Part shown: positions 1 to 6,533 of the stretch, piece after piece
Layout: each line of letters begins with the position of its first letter
Position numbering within the stretch: position 1 is the stretch's first letter
Assembly: GCA_025924495.1 (NCBI GenBank)
Contig: JAICIG010000290.1
Span: forward strand, 1 to 10,146
Direction: 5' to 3'
DNA length: 10,146 bases
From: Pirellulales bacterium
GTDB lineage: Bacteria; Planctomycetota; Planctomycetia; Pirellulales; JAICIG01
Notes under the pieces: generated by a model
The model's input: only the letters and a program-made list of their open reading frames with translations
The model's database searches: none
What the model was told of the DNA's origin: nothing
Position numbers and translations under genes: made by a program

Positions 1-199
1 CGGCCACGACATGCGCGTTGGTCAGGATCAGCCCGGTGTCGTCCAGGACAATGCCCGTGCCCTCGCTCGCCACGCTTTCCAAGCTGACGACGCAGCCACG
101 AACGCGTTTGAAGACTTCAACCGCTTCCTCTTCTGCAGCGCGGAGGGGCAGCGCGGCCAGGACAAGGGCGAGCGCACCGATCAGCTTGGCAACATGCAT
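1..199 (-). CDS. Secreted trypsin-like (HtrA/Deg-like) serine protease, N-terminal part only
   Basis: This gene reads leftward and is cut by the window edge after 66 codons. Translation from the ATG at 199-197 gives a signal peptide: a short basic start, then an Ala/Leu-rich core at about residues 6-19, with likely cleavage after the RAA at residues 20-22. The mature part begins with acidic residues (EEE), and residues 47-66 read GTGIVLDDTGLILTNAHVVA. This matches the start of the S1C/HtrA fold, with the TNAHVV block carrying the catalytic histidine (His63). The catalytic Asp and Ser, and any PDZ domains, would lie outside the window. The start is supported by a GGGGTGG stretch upstream and by the lack of an earlier in-frame ATG nearby. 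The product should be exported and could act in protein quality control or processing. The family call is good, but the exact type (Deg with PDZ, or a short protease without PDZ) cannot be decided here. Confidence 0.85.
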   Translation of the reverse strand, partial: MHVAKLIGALALVLAALPLRAAEEEAVEVFKRVRGCVVSLESVASEGTGIVLDDTGLILTNAHVVA

Positions 200-399
200 A
201 GAAACCACCCCAAGGATGAGCGTGATGAAACAAGCGCACCGGCCGAACAGCCGGAGCTTGCTGCGCGGATGGGAGCCGCCTCCACCGACCGCATGGTTTG
301 AGCCTACCTTTCGCCGACGCCGTTCTCAACTCATCGGCATCAGATTTGCATCTGGCGGTGAAGGAGCAACTGCTCAACCATCTCGCACCGGAGGGCGCC

Positions 400-789
400 A
401 TGGCCGCAAGAAAGACGAAAGGCAAATCGGACCGATCAAAGCATAGCGAGCATAAAAGCCACCGACGTGGGGATGATCGTCGCTGGAGCAGCAAGGTGAA
501 AACGGTGTCGACTTTTCCGCCGGCAAAAGCCTTTACCAAGGACGCGGAGTCGATCGCACGCACGATGGCTAGCAAAAAGGTCAGCCCGAAAGGCATCGGG
601 TCGGGGATTCGGATGATTCAGTTCTTCATTAACCGGGCTGGCAAGAATCTGCCCGCCGAGCAGAAGCAGGAACTCGAGAAAGCCAAGCACATCCTGCAAG
701 AGCGGAACCGAGACGAGAAAAGCAAGGAAAAGGCGACGCGGAAGAAATCGTCGGCAACACACAAAGGCAAGTCATCCGCAAAGAAATGA
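400..789 (+). CDS. DUF3175 domain protein (129 aa)
   Basis: The product is a small, very basic protein with no signal peptide or membrane segment, so it is probably cytoplasmic. The central part, about residues 28-103, has the DUF3175 pattern as I recall it: a start near RRWSSKV, a FTKDAESIART block, a region around residues 70-85 ending in FINRAGKNLP, and a closing LEKAKHIL helix. Flanking this are Lys/Ser/Arg-rich tails at about residues 1-27 and 104-129, the second ending in KSSAKK, which could bind nucleic acid or simply be disordered. The frame is open back to 298, but I chose the ATG at 400 because GGAGGG lies at 390-395 and the 34 upstream residues do not look like the family. The gene following on the same strand begins 13 bases after the stop, so the two are probably cotranscribed. 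The function of DUF3175 is not known to me and no role is assigned. Confidence 0.8.
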   Translation: MAARKTKGKSDRSKHSEHKSHRRGDDRRWSSKVKTVSTFPPAKAFTKDAESIARTMASKKVSPKGIGSGIRMIQFFINRAGKNLPAEQKQELEKAKHILQERNRDEKSKEKATRKKSSATHKGKSSAKK

Positions 790-802
790 GAGGATGCGCT
801 CC

Positions 803-955
803 ATGATCCGAAAATTGAAGTCAGGCGAATACCGCCTCTACTCGCGCAAGGTCAATCCGAAAACCGGTCACCGCCGCAATCTCGGCACATTCCCCAGTCG
901 GGAAAAGGCCGAACAGCACGAGCGTGCCGTGCAATACTTCAAGCGCGCTCACTGA
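803..955 (+). CDS. Small basic protein (50 aa) resembling an integrase arm-type DNA-binding domain
   Basis: This short gene starts MIRKLKSGEYRLYSRK and ends VQYFKRAH before a TGA at 953-955. GAGAGG at 788-793 is nine bases from the ATG at 803. An in-frame ATG at 794 has no space for a ribosome binding site, so 803 is preferred. The protein has a run of short beta-type segments (GEYRLYSRK, a turn at NPKTGHR, then RNLGTF) followed by one helix (SREKAEQHERAVQYFKR). That order, with the PKTG turn and the GTF-S-EKAE step, resembles the three-strand-plus-helix arm DNA-binding domain at the N-terminus of many phage-type tyrosine integrases, but here it stands alone. I recall similar stand-alone proteins of about 50 residues in other bacteria, all hypothetical. 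Its 13-base distance from the DUF3175 gene suggests a shared transcript. DNA binding is inferred from pattern only. Confidence 0.75.
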   Translation: MIRKLKSGEYRLYSRKVNPKTGHRRNLGTFPSREKAEQHERAVQYFKRAH

Positions 956-991
956 ATCGCCCGGGCCGGGAAAGATTGACGAGATTGCCGG

Positions 992-2503
992 CTATGGCAC
1001 TTTCAATGAGTCATTGTTGAGCTGATATTGCTGCTTGCCGTGAGCTTTTGTTTGGTCGGCGTTGTCGGTTACGGCCTGCCGACGATATTTATCGAGTTCG
1101 CGTCGGGCCTCCTCCGGCATCTTCGCGGCCATCGTCTCGTCGATCTGGGCTTTTTCGGGCGTTCCCGCTCGCTCGCGAGCCGCACCCCGCTCGAAGAGAC
1201 GCTTCGTTTCGCCGTCCCAGGCATGCGTAACCAGGCCATTGGCCAGTGCGGAATAGTACCAGACGCGCGCGTCGTGCGGTCGGGCTTGCTGCAGGCGGCG
1301 GAAAACATCGCGCGACTGCGCGTACCGCCCCGCTTTGAACAACCCCACGGCGAGATCGAAGGTTGCATCGTCATCATTGACATCCGCTTCGTCTTCGTCG
1401 CTGGGCGTCGCCGGCGCCTCATCCTGGGATGTTGCCGGGGAGTCGGCGGACTTATCGCTCGACAAATCAGCGGCCTGAGTCTTTGACGGGTTCGACTCGG
1501 CCGAGGTCTCCTGCGGCGCGATTTCATCCCGCAATGTCTTGAACTCCTCCACAAGGCTCGACAGGCGATGGTCAAGGTGACGCACTTGCGCGGGTAGCTT
1601 GGCCGTCTCATCGATGCTTTTCGCCAATTCTCCGACCTGAGTTTGCAGCGTATGCAGGGCGGGCGGGGTCTCATTCGCAGGCGCCTGCGTGTTGTCGATT
1701 CGCTGGCTAAGCGAGTCGAGCCGATGAGCAAGATGTTTGATCTGTTTCTTGAGCGTTTCCGCGTCATCGGCGGACGTGAAACCGGGAATCTCGGATGCTG
1801 AATCGTCAGATCCCGTCTCGTTTGAGGATTCGCCGCTGCCGGACCTTTTCTTGCTGCTCGATTTTTTCGACGATTGCGACCCGCCGCTTTTGCCGCCGTG
1901 CGCCTGCTGCGAGTTCTGTTTTTCGTCTTCTTTCGACGGGCCCAAGAATTTGGCATAGGCCCAGGCGCCGGCGGCGCCGCAAATTAATGCCACCACGGCG
2001 GTCAAGGCCAGCGATTTCCAACTCCAGCCCTCGCGGTATGGAATTTCTTGCCGTCTCGATTCGTGCTCGCGAGATTCCACGCCGGATGTTGAGGACGCAT
2101 CTTCGGGCCGGCGCTGTTCCGAACGCCGATCGTCTGATGCTGCCGGATGTTGCTGGCGGAGCGCGGCATCGCTTCGCGCCCCTTCCGTCCGGTCCTCGCG
2201 CGAGGCCGGGGAACTGCGTTCCACCACATCTTTCGACTCCGCCGCCGAACCGGGCGGCGAAGCAATGGTTTCGCCCGCATTCGCCTGGTTTGTTTCGAGC
2301 GAATAGCTGGCAGTAGGGTTGCGCACGCGATCCGCTTCCGATCGTACGGCAGGGTCATTCGTGCTGACCGAGCGAGTCGCAGCAGACGTATTGTCGACCG
2401 TTCTGTTTTCCTCCGGTGCGGCGGGCTTTTCAGCGGCGGCGCGGTCGGGGCCGGGCGTCCTGTCGCCATATTTCTTCTGAGAACGAATGGGGTCGCGTGC
2501 CAT
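992..2503 (-). CDS. Single-pass membrane protein with coiled coil and C-terminal TPR-like region (503 aa)
   Basis: I do not recognise a named family. Residues 1-158 are polar, charged and low in complexity (rich in Ser, Arg, Glu, Ala), so probably disordered and cytoplasmic. One hydrophobic segment at about 163-184, preceded by WSWKS, should span the membrane. A Ser/Lys/Gly-rich linker follows at about 190-235. Residues 247-328 show heptad-like spacing (LKKQIKHLAHRLDSLSQRI and a later repeat), indicating a coiled coil. An acidic linker covers about 330-380. Residues 381-445 look like TPR helices (FDLAVGLFKAGRYAQSRDVF, then a YYSALANGL helix), and a charged helical tail follows. Coiled coil followed by TPR recalls CpoB/YbgF-type periplasmic proteins, so a scaffolding role outside the membrane is possible, though the long N-terminal tail differs. 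GGGAGAG at 2517-2511 lies seven bases before the ATG. The permease gene ends 151 bases upstream on the same strand. The small plus-strand gene converges on it from the other side. Confidence 0.85.
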   Translation of the reverse strand: MARDPIRSQKKYGDRTPGPDRAAAEKPAAPEENRTVDNTSAATRSVSTNDPAVRSEADRVRNPTASYSLETNQANAGETIASPPGSAAESKDVVERSSPASREDRTEGARSDAALRQQHPAASDDRRSEQRRPEDASSTSGVESREHESRRQEIPYREGWSWKSLALTAVVALICGAAGAWAYAKFLGPSKEDEKQNSQQAHGGKSGGSQSSKKSSSKKRSGSGESSNETGSDDSASEIPGFTSADDAETLKKQIKHLAHRLDSLSQRIDNTQAPANETPPALHTLQTQVGELAKSIDETAKLPAQVRHLDHRLSSLVEEFKTLRDEIAPQETSAESNPSKTQAADLSSDKSADSPATSQDEAPATPSDEDEADVNDDDATFDLAVGLFKAGRYAQSRDVFRRLQQARPHDARVWYYSALANGLVTHAWDGETKRLFERGAARERAGTPEKAQIDETMAAKMPEEARRELDKYRRQAVTDNADQTKAHGKQQYQLNNDSLKVP

Positions 2504-2654
2504 GGTTCAACTCTCCCGCTGTTCGATCAGCGATTGGTCATGCCTGATGAAAACTAAAACGCGAGCGCCGCTTCTCGCACTGAAGACCGTTAATTTTGTT
2601 CCCCTGAGTCGTTCCAATCCGCCGGGCGCTTACTGTGTGGACTGGCGAGTGACC

Positions 2655-5600
2655 TCAATCCTCCTGCTCTTGTTGCGGCGCTTCGCTGGCGGCCTCGCTT
2701 TCGGCGCCGTCGCGATCGCCGGGCTTCTGCCGGATGATTAATGCGTAGAGCGCCGGCACGACGAACAACGTCGCAGGCTCGCCCGCCAACAGTCCGCCCA
2801 GAATGGCCCGGCCCAGCGGCGCATTGGCTTCGCTCCCTTTTTCCAAGGCGAGCGCCGTAGGGACCATGGCGAAAAACGCGGCCATGGCCGTCATCGTCAC
2901 CGGACGAACGCGGATCGAGGCCGCCTTGCGAATCGCCGCGCGCGGCGAAAGCCGCTCGTCGCGTCGGAATTCCTGAGCCACTTCGGTCAATAGCACCGTA
3001 TTGGCGACGAAAATACCGACTGTAAAAATGATCCCCAACAGCGACTGGACGTTGATCGAGGTTTGCGTCACATACAGCACGGGCAGTACGCCGATCAGAA
3101 TCAGCGGAACCGCCAGCAACACGCACAGCGGCGCCGAGAAAGACTTGGTGAGCGCCACAAGCATGAAGAAGATCAAGATCACTGCCAGCGCCAGCCCGAT
3201 AGCCAGATCGCGAAAGGTTTGCTTCATGCGCGAATACTCGCCGCTGAGCACAATTTCCGTGCCTTCCATGAGCTGTTTGTCGTCGGAAGCCGGATCGTAA
3301 GCCTGCCAGGTCGTGCCGAGTTGTTCGCTCTTTCCGGTGGCTTCTCCCTGGTGCTCTCCGAACTGGTTGAGCGCCTGGTGCACATCGTCGGCGACGTGCC
3401 CCAGATCGCGACCTTCGACGTTCAGGCTGACGTCGATCGTCGGACGGATATTGAGGTGCGAGACCTCGGTGCCGATCGTACTGCGGCGGATCTTCACCAG
3501 ATTCGAAAGCGGTACGGGCGGCGGCGTTTGCCGCCGTCGACTCAGACTTCCTGTCTCGGACAGCCCGAGCGAAGCGACGCGAGAATCCATCTTCGACTGG
3601 TCGGCGCCGGTGACTGGGACGTTCAGTAACGTCTCGAGTGACTCAATGTGGGCTAAAGGATATTGCACGCCGACGAAATATTGATTGCCGTTGACGCGGT
3701 CGATCCAGAAGATGTTCTTGTTGAACAAAATGCTCGAGTTGAGCGCGGCAATGACCGATTTCATGACTTCTTCCTGGGTCAGGCCCAGGTCGGCCGCCTT
3801 GGCCCGATCGACGTCGATCACATACTGCGGATAATCTTGCCGCTGAATGATGCGTGCATCGACCACGCCGTCGATGGTCGCCACCTGGCGCCGAATCAGA
3901 TCGGCGATCTCGTGCGCCTTTTCTTGCTTCTTGCCGGTGACGCGAATGTTGATCGGCGTCACTTTGCCTTCGTTCAAGGCGCCGCGGATCAAGCCGCCGG
4001 AGTTGTAGCCGAATTCTAGATCGGCGAAGCGTTTGTCGCGGCTGAATGACCGACGCAGCTCGCGAACGTAGTGCTGGGCTGTCTCGTCGCGGTCTTCCGC
4101 GAGCTGAATTTGCATCGTGGCGTCCATCTTGCCGGAGTTCGTCGTGTAAGCCGCCGACCAGTCGGGGGTGATGCCAATCTGTGAGACGATCAAGTGCAGA
4201 TCGTGCTTGGGGATCACCTCGCGCACGAAGTTTTCGACCTCGGCGATTCGATCGTTCGTAACCTCCAGCCGAGTGCCGCTGGGCGCCCGCACGTACATTT
4301 CGAACGCGCCGCCATCGACGATTGGAAAGAATTCGCGGCGCAGCGGCAGCGCCAGGACTGCGACGACAACGATCAGCAATCCGAATGCGATTGCCGTGGA
4401 TGGCACGGCATGAGCGAGCACGACGTCGAGCCAGTCGAGATATTTGCGAATTCCCGTCTGCACGAGCGATTGCCATTTGGCGAAGAAGCGACCGATCGCC
4501 CCCTTGGGCGTGCGGTTCTTCTTGCCGCTTACGGAGGGCTTGAGCCAGGACGCCGCACAAACCGGAATCATGCTCATGGCGAGGATAAAGACGGCGGCCA
4601 TGGCAAAGGTCACCGCCAAGGCCATCGGCCGAAACAGGAAGGAGCCGGCGCCTGGCATCAACGCCAACGGAGCTAAAACCATCAAGGTGCTGAGGCTCGC
4701 CGCCAATTCAGGCAAGGCGACTTCGCTCGCGCCGTTCAGGGCGGCCTGTTCCAGCGGCTGGCCGCTTTCCAGCAACCGGTCGGTGTTCTCCAGGCAGACG
4801 ATCGCAATGTCGACCATGGGGCCGATCGCCAGAGCCAGACCGGAGAGCGTCATCACGTTGATCGTCTGTCCGGTCGCATACAGCAGGCCGGCGGCCGCCA
4901 ACGCTGAAATCGGGATCGTCAGCACCGCGATGGCGGTCATGCGAGGCTGGCCCAGGAACAAGAGGATGACGAGTGAGCACAAGATCGCCCCGAGACCCGC
5001 CTCCAGGGCCAGGCTTTTGATCGATTGGCGAACGTAAACGGACTGATCCATGATGACTTCCAGGTCGATGCCGGGAAGCGAGAGGCGACTCTCCATTGCC
5101 GGCAACTGGTCTTTGACCTGGTTCACCACCTCGAGCGTGCTGGCGCCTTTTTGCCGCATCACGGGGACATAAACCTGCTTGCGCCCCTCCACGCGAACGA
5201 TCGTGGTTTGGATCATGGCGTCGTCGGTGGGAGCGCCTACGTCTCGCAGGAAACCGCGATTCCCGTGTTCGGTGCGCAGAGGTATCTCGCCCATGCCCTT
5301 CACATCGGGGAACATGGCGTTGCTGCCCACGAAGTAATCTTTCTCGCCGACGATCAGTTCGCCCGAGGGAAGAAAGACATTAGAGCTGGCAATCGAGTTC
5401 ATCACGTCGAGCGGCGCCAGCCCGCGCGCTTGCATTTTCTCGCGATCGAGATAGACCTGCACTGCACGAATCTTGCCGCCGAATACCGCGGGCGACACCG
5501 CGCCTTGAACCGCCATGATTTGATTGCGGACCTCGTATCGGCCCACGTCATACAGCTCTGTCTCCCCATATTGCTTGCTGTTCAGAGCCACTAAGCAGAC

Positions 5601-6017
5601 CGGGGTGGTCGCCGTCGGGTCGAAGGGGAGCACCACGGACGGCAGCGTGCCAGGCGGCAAGTTCATCGTGACCGATTGGGCCAGAGAATTGACGGAGGTC
5701 AGCGCTTCGCCTGGATCGGCGTCGCTGTAGAAGTAATTGAAGATCACGCTGCAGCCGAGCGTCGATCGAGATTCCTGGCGCTTGATTCCCGGCGCCATCC
5801 CTGTCCATCGCTCCAAGCGGTTCGTAATGTCGCGTTCGACGCTTTGGGGCGGCATGCCCCCATAGAACGTCAGCACCATCACCGCCGGGCTTTTGAACAC
5901 CGGCAGAATATCGATGGGAATGGAGAACAGGCTCAGCCCGCCGAGCAGGACGATCGTCAGCGCGAAGACCGTCACGGCGGGCTTATTCTTCAAGGAGCCT
6001 TGGATAAAAGCACGCAT
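2655..6017 (-). CDS. RND-family efflux permease (HAE1/AcrB-like, 1120 aa)
   Basis: This is the inner-membrane pump subunit of a tripartite efflux system. The length is slightly above the usual 1030-1060 residues, and both RND halves are complete. TM1 is at about 12-32. The first porter loop holds the GGMPPQSVERDITNRLE block at 53-69. TM2-TM6 lie at about 337-492, TM7 at 541-560, the second porter loop at 561-930, and TM8-TM12 at about 934-1094 with the RPVTMTAMAAFFAMVPTAL block at 1038-1056. The VDGGAFEMYVRAPSGTRLEV and TPDWSAAYTTNSG stretches (568-587, 618-629) fit an AcrB-like subfamily common in Planctomycetes and Acidobacteria, as I recall it. In TM4, Asp403 and Glu410 are kept but the second Asp of the AcrB pair is Ile404. 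In TM10 the AcrB Lys940 position appears to be Ala1005. Substrate cannot be told. Residues 806-833 form a polar, Arg-containing insertion. The start at 6017 is preferred over an extension to 6431 because MRAFIQGSLKNKP is a typical RND start, GAGG at 6029-6026 precedes it by eight bases, and the extension does not resemble a protein. The tail after TM12 is acidic. Confidence 0.95.
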   Translation of the reverse strand: MRAFIQGSLKNKPAVTVFALTIVLLGGLSLFSIPIDILPVFKSPAVMVLTFYGGMPPQSVERDITNRLERWTGMAPGIKRQESRSTLGCSVIFNYFYSDADPGEALTSVNSLAQSVTMNLPPGTLPSVVLPFDPTATTPVCLVALNSKQYGETELYDVGRYEVRNQIMAVQGAVSPAVFGGKIRAVQVYLDREKMQARGLAPLDVMNSIASSNVFLPSGELIVGEKDYFVGSNAMFPDVKGMGEIPLRTEHGNRGFLRDVGAPTDDAMIQTTIVRVEGRKQVYVPVMRQKGASTLEVVNQVKDQLPAMESRLSLPGIDLEVIMDQSVYVRQSIKSLALEAGLGAILCSLVILLFLGQPRMTAIAVLTIPISALAAAGLLYATGQTINVMTLSGLALAIGPMVDIAIVCLENTDRLLESGQPLEQAALNGASEVALPELAASLSTLMVLAPLALMPGAGSFLFRPMALAVTFAMAAVFILAMSMIPVCAASWLKPSVSGKKNRTPKGAIGRFFAKWQSLVQTGIRKYLDWLDVVLAHAVPSTAIAFGLLIVVVAVLALPLRREFFPIVDGGAFEMYVRAPSGTRLEVTNDRIAEVENFVREVIPKHDLHLIVSQIGITPDWSAAYTTNSGKMDATMQIQLAEDRDETAQHYVRELRRSFSRDKRFADLEFGYNSGGLIRGALNEGKVTPINIRVTGKKQEKAHEIADLIRRQVATIDGVVDARIIQRQDYPQYVIDVDRAKAADLGLTQEEVMKSVIAALNSSILFNKNIFWIDRVNGNQYFVGVQYPLAHIESLETLLNVPVTGADQSKMDSRVASLGLSETGSLSRRRQTPPPVPLSNLVKIRRSTIGTEVSHLNIRPTIDVSLNVEGRDLGHVADDVHQALNQFGEHQGEATGKSEQLGTTWQAYDPASDDKQLMEGTEIVLSGEYSRMKQTFRDLAIGLALAVILIFFMLVALTKSFSAPLCVLLAVPLILIGVLPVLYVTQTSINVQSLLGIIFTVGIFVANTVLLTEVAQEFRRDERLSPRAAIRKAASIRVRPVTMTAMAAFFAMVPTALALEKGSEANAPLGRAILGGLLAGEPATLFVVPALYALIIRQKPGDRDGAESEAASEAPQQEQED

Positions 6018-6206
6018 GAGGACCGCCTCGCGAAGACCACGGACAAAGCGTCGTACTTGAATGCGAGCGGGCTGTTGCCCCGACGATCGAAAGCAGACGC
6101 AATCGATCACTGACTCGCAAATTGCGGACCGATTGAGCGCGGCGATGTGTCCGCGCGCGGTCCGTGCGAACGCTGCTGCGCCGGCACGACGTCGCAAGTT
6201 GAAGCG

Positions 6207-6223
6207 TGGACAAACTTTGTCCA
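6207..6223. promoter_or_regulatory. Candidate operator: perfect 8-1-8 palindrome
   Basis: TGGACAAA, a central C, then TTTGTCCA form a perfect inverted repeat of 8-base arms. It lies 190 bases upstream of the permease start and 311 bases upstream of the adaptor start. Size and symmetry fit a site for a dimeric repressor such as a TetR- or MarR-type regulator, which often control efflux genes. No regulator gene is in the window, so the binding protein is unknown. A TTGGAC box on the minus strand overlaps one arm, but its -10 partner is poor. Confidence 0.4.
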
Positions 6224-6314
6224 ACCACCTGACACACGAACGGCCATTTTGTCGGGAGTCGAGCCAAGCCGGCGGCCGACGGCGACACCATTTGAGCGGA
6301 TGCAAACGGCTCTC

Positions 6315-6401
6315 TGTAGGGAACGTCCTCCGTGGGTTCCGCGAGTGCCGGTGGCGCCTCCTGCCCCGGCTCCCGGAACGCCACGGCGGGCCTTCCCTAC
6401 A
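6315..6401. repeat. REP/MITE-like imperfect palindrome (87 bases)
   Basis: The outer arms TGTAGGGAA (6315-6323) and TTCCCTACA (6393-6401) are perfect reverse complements. Moving inward, CCGTGG (6330-6335) pairs with CCACGG (6381-6386) in the same register. GTTCCG (6336-6341) pairs with CGGAAC (6374-6379) after a one-base bulge, and GCCGG (6347-6351) pairs with CCGGC (6366-6370). The centre is a GC-rich loop near 6352-6365. The whole forms one long, slightly imperfect hairpin. I recall similar TGTAGGGAACG-type palindromes scattered between genes in planctomycete genomes, but cannot confirm that here. There is no T-run, so it is not a standard terminator. Its position upstream of the adaptor argues for a dispersed palindromic repeat. 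Confidence 0.65.
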
Positions 6402-6533
6402 AAGTGCGTCGCTGTCCCCTGGTGGCGCCAAAGAACTGCATTGTCCTCAACGCATGAGCGTTCGGCACACTGGTTGCATTATGACCGCTACCGGAGATTG
6501 CATACACAACGCGGGGCGGTAGGGCGCAGCATC

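Larger units (their letters stand above)
6018..6533. other. Divergent intergenic region between permease and adaptor genes
   Basis: This 516-base gap must carry the promoters of both the leftward permease gene and the rightward adaptor gene. It contains an operator-like palindrome (6207-6223) and a REP-like near-palindrome (6315-6401). Open frames cross it on both strands, but their translations are Arg/Pro/Ala-rich with no family resemblance, and they run through the palindromic element, so I treat them as chance. I found no sigma-70 promoter with both boxes and proper spacing. The best fragment is an extended -10-like TGCATTATG at 6475-6483 ahead of the adaptor, which lacks a good -35. Confidence 0.7.

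Noticed and set aside
341..354. Small hairpin CAGAT-TTGC-ATCTG before the DUF3175 gene
   Set aside because: A five-base stem is expected by chance, and nothing else marks it as an operator.
956..991. Possible bidirectional terminator between the converging genes
   Set aside because: Only five-base GC stems with poor loop sizes and no T-run were found.
2504..2654. Promoter for the TPR protein gene, with GGAAC and TTGGAA boxes on the minus strand
   Set aside because: Spacing to any -10-like or ECF-type partner is wrong or the partner is weak. Readthrough from the permease gene is equally possible.
6018..6431. N-terminal extension of the permease frame by 138 residues
   Set aside because: The translation is Arg/Pro-rich with no membrane or signal character, overlaps the palindromic element, and the internal start at 6017 has a normal RND N-terminus and ribosome binding site.
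6147..6533. Upstream extension of the adaptor frame
   Set aside because: The residues are low-complexity and cross the operator-like and REP-like sequences. The GTG at 6534 with AGGG upstream places the membrane anchor normally.
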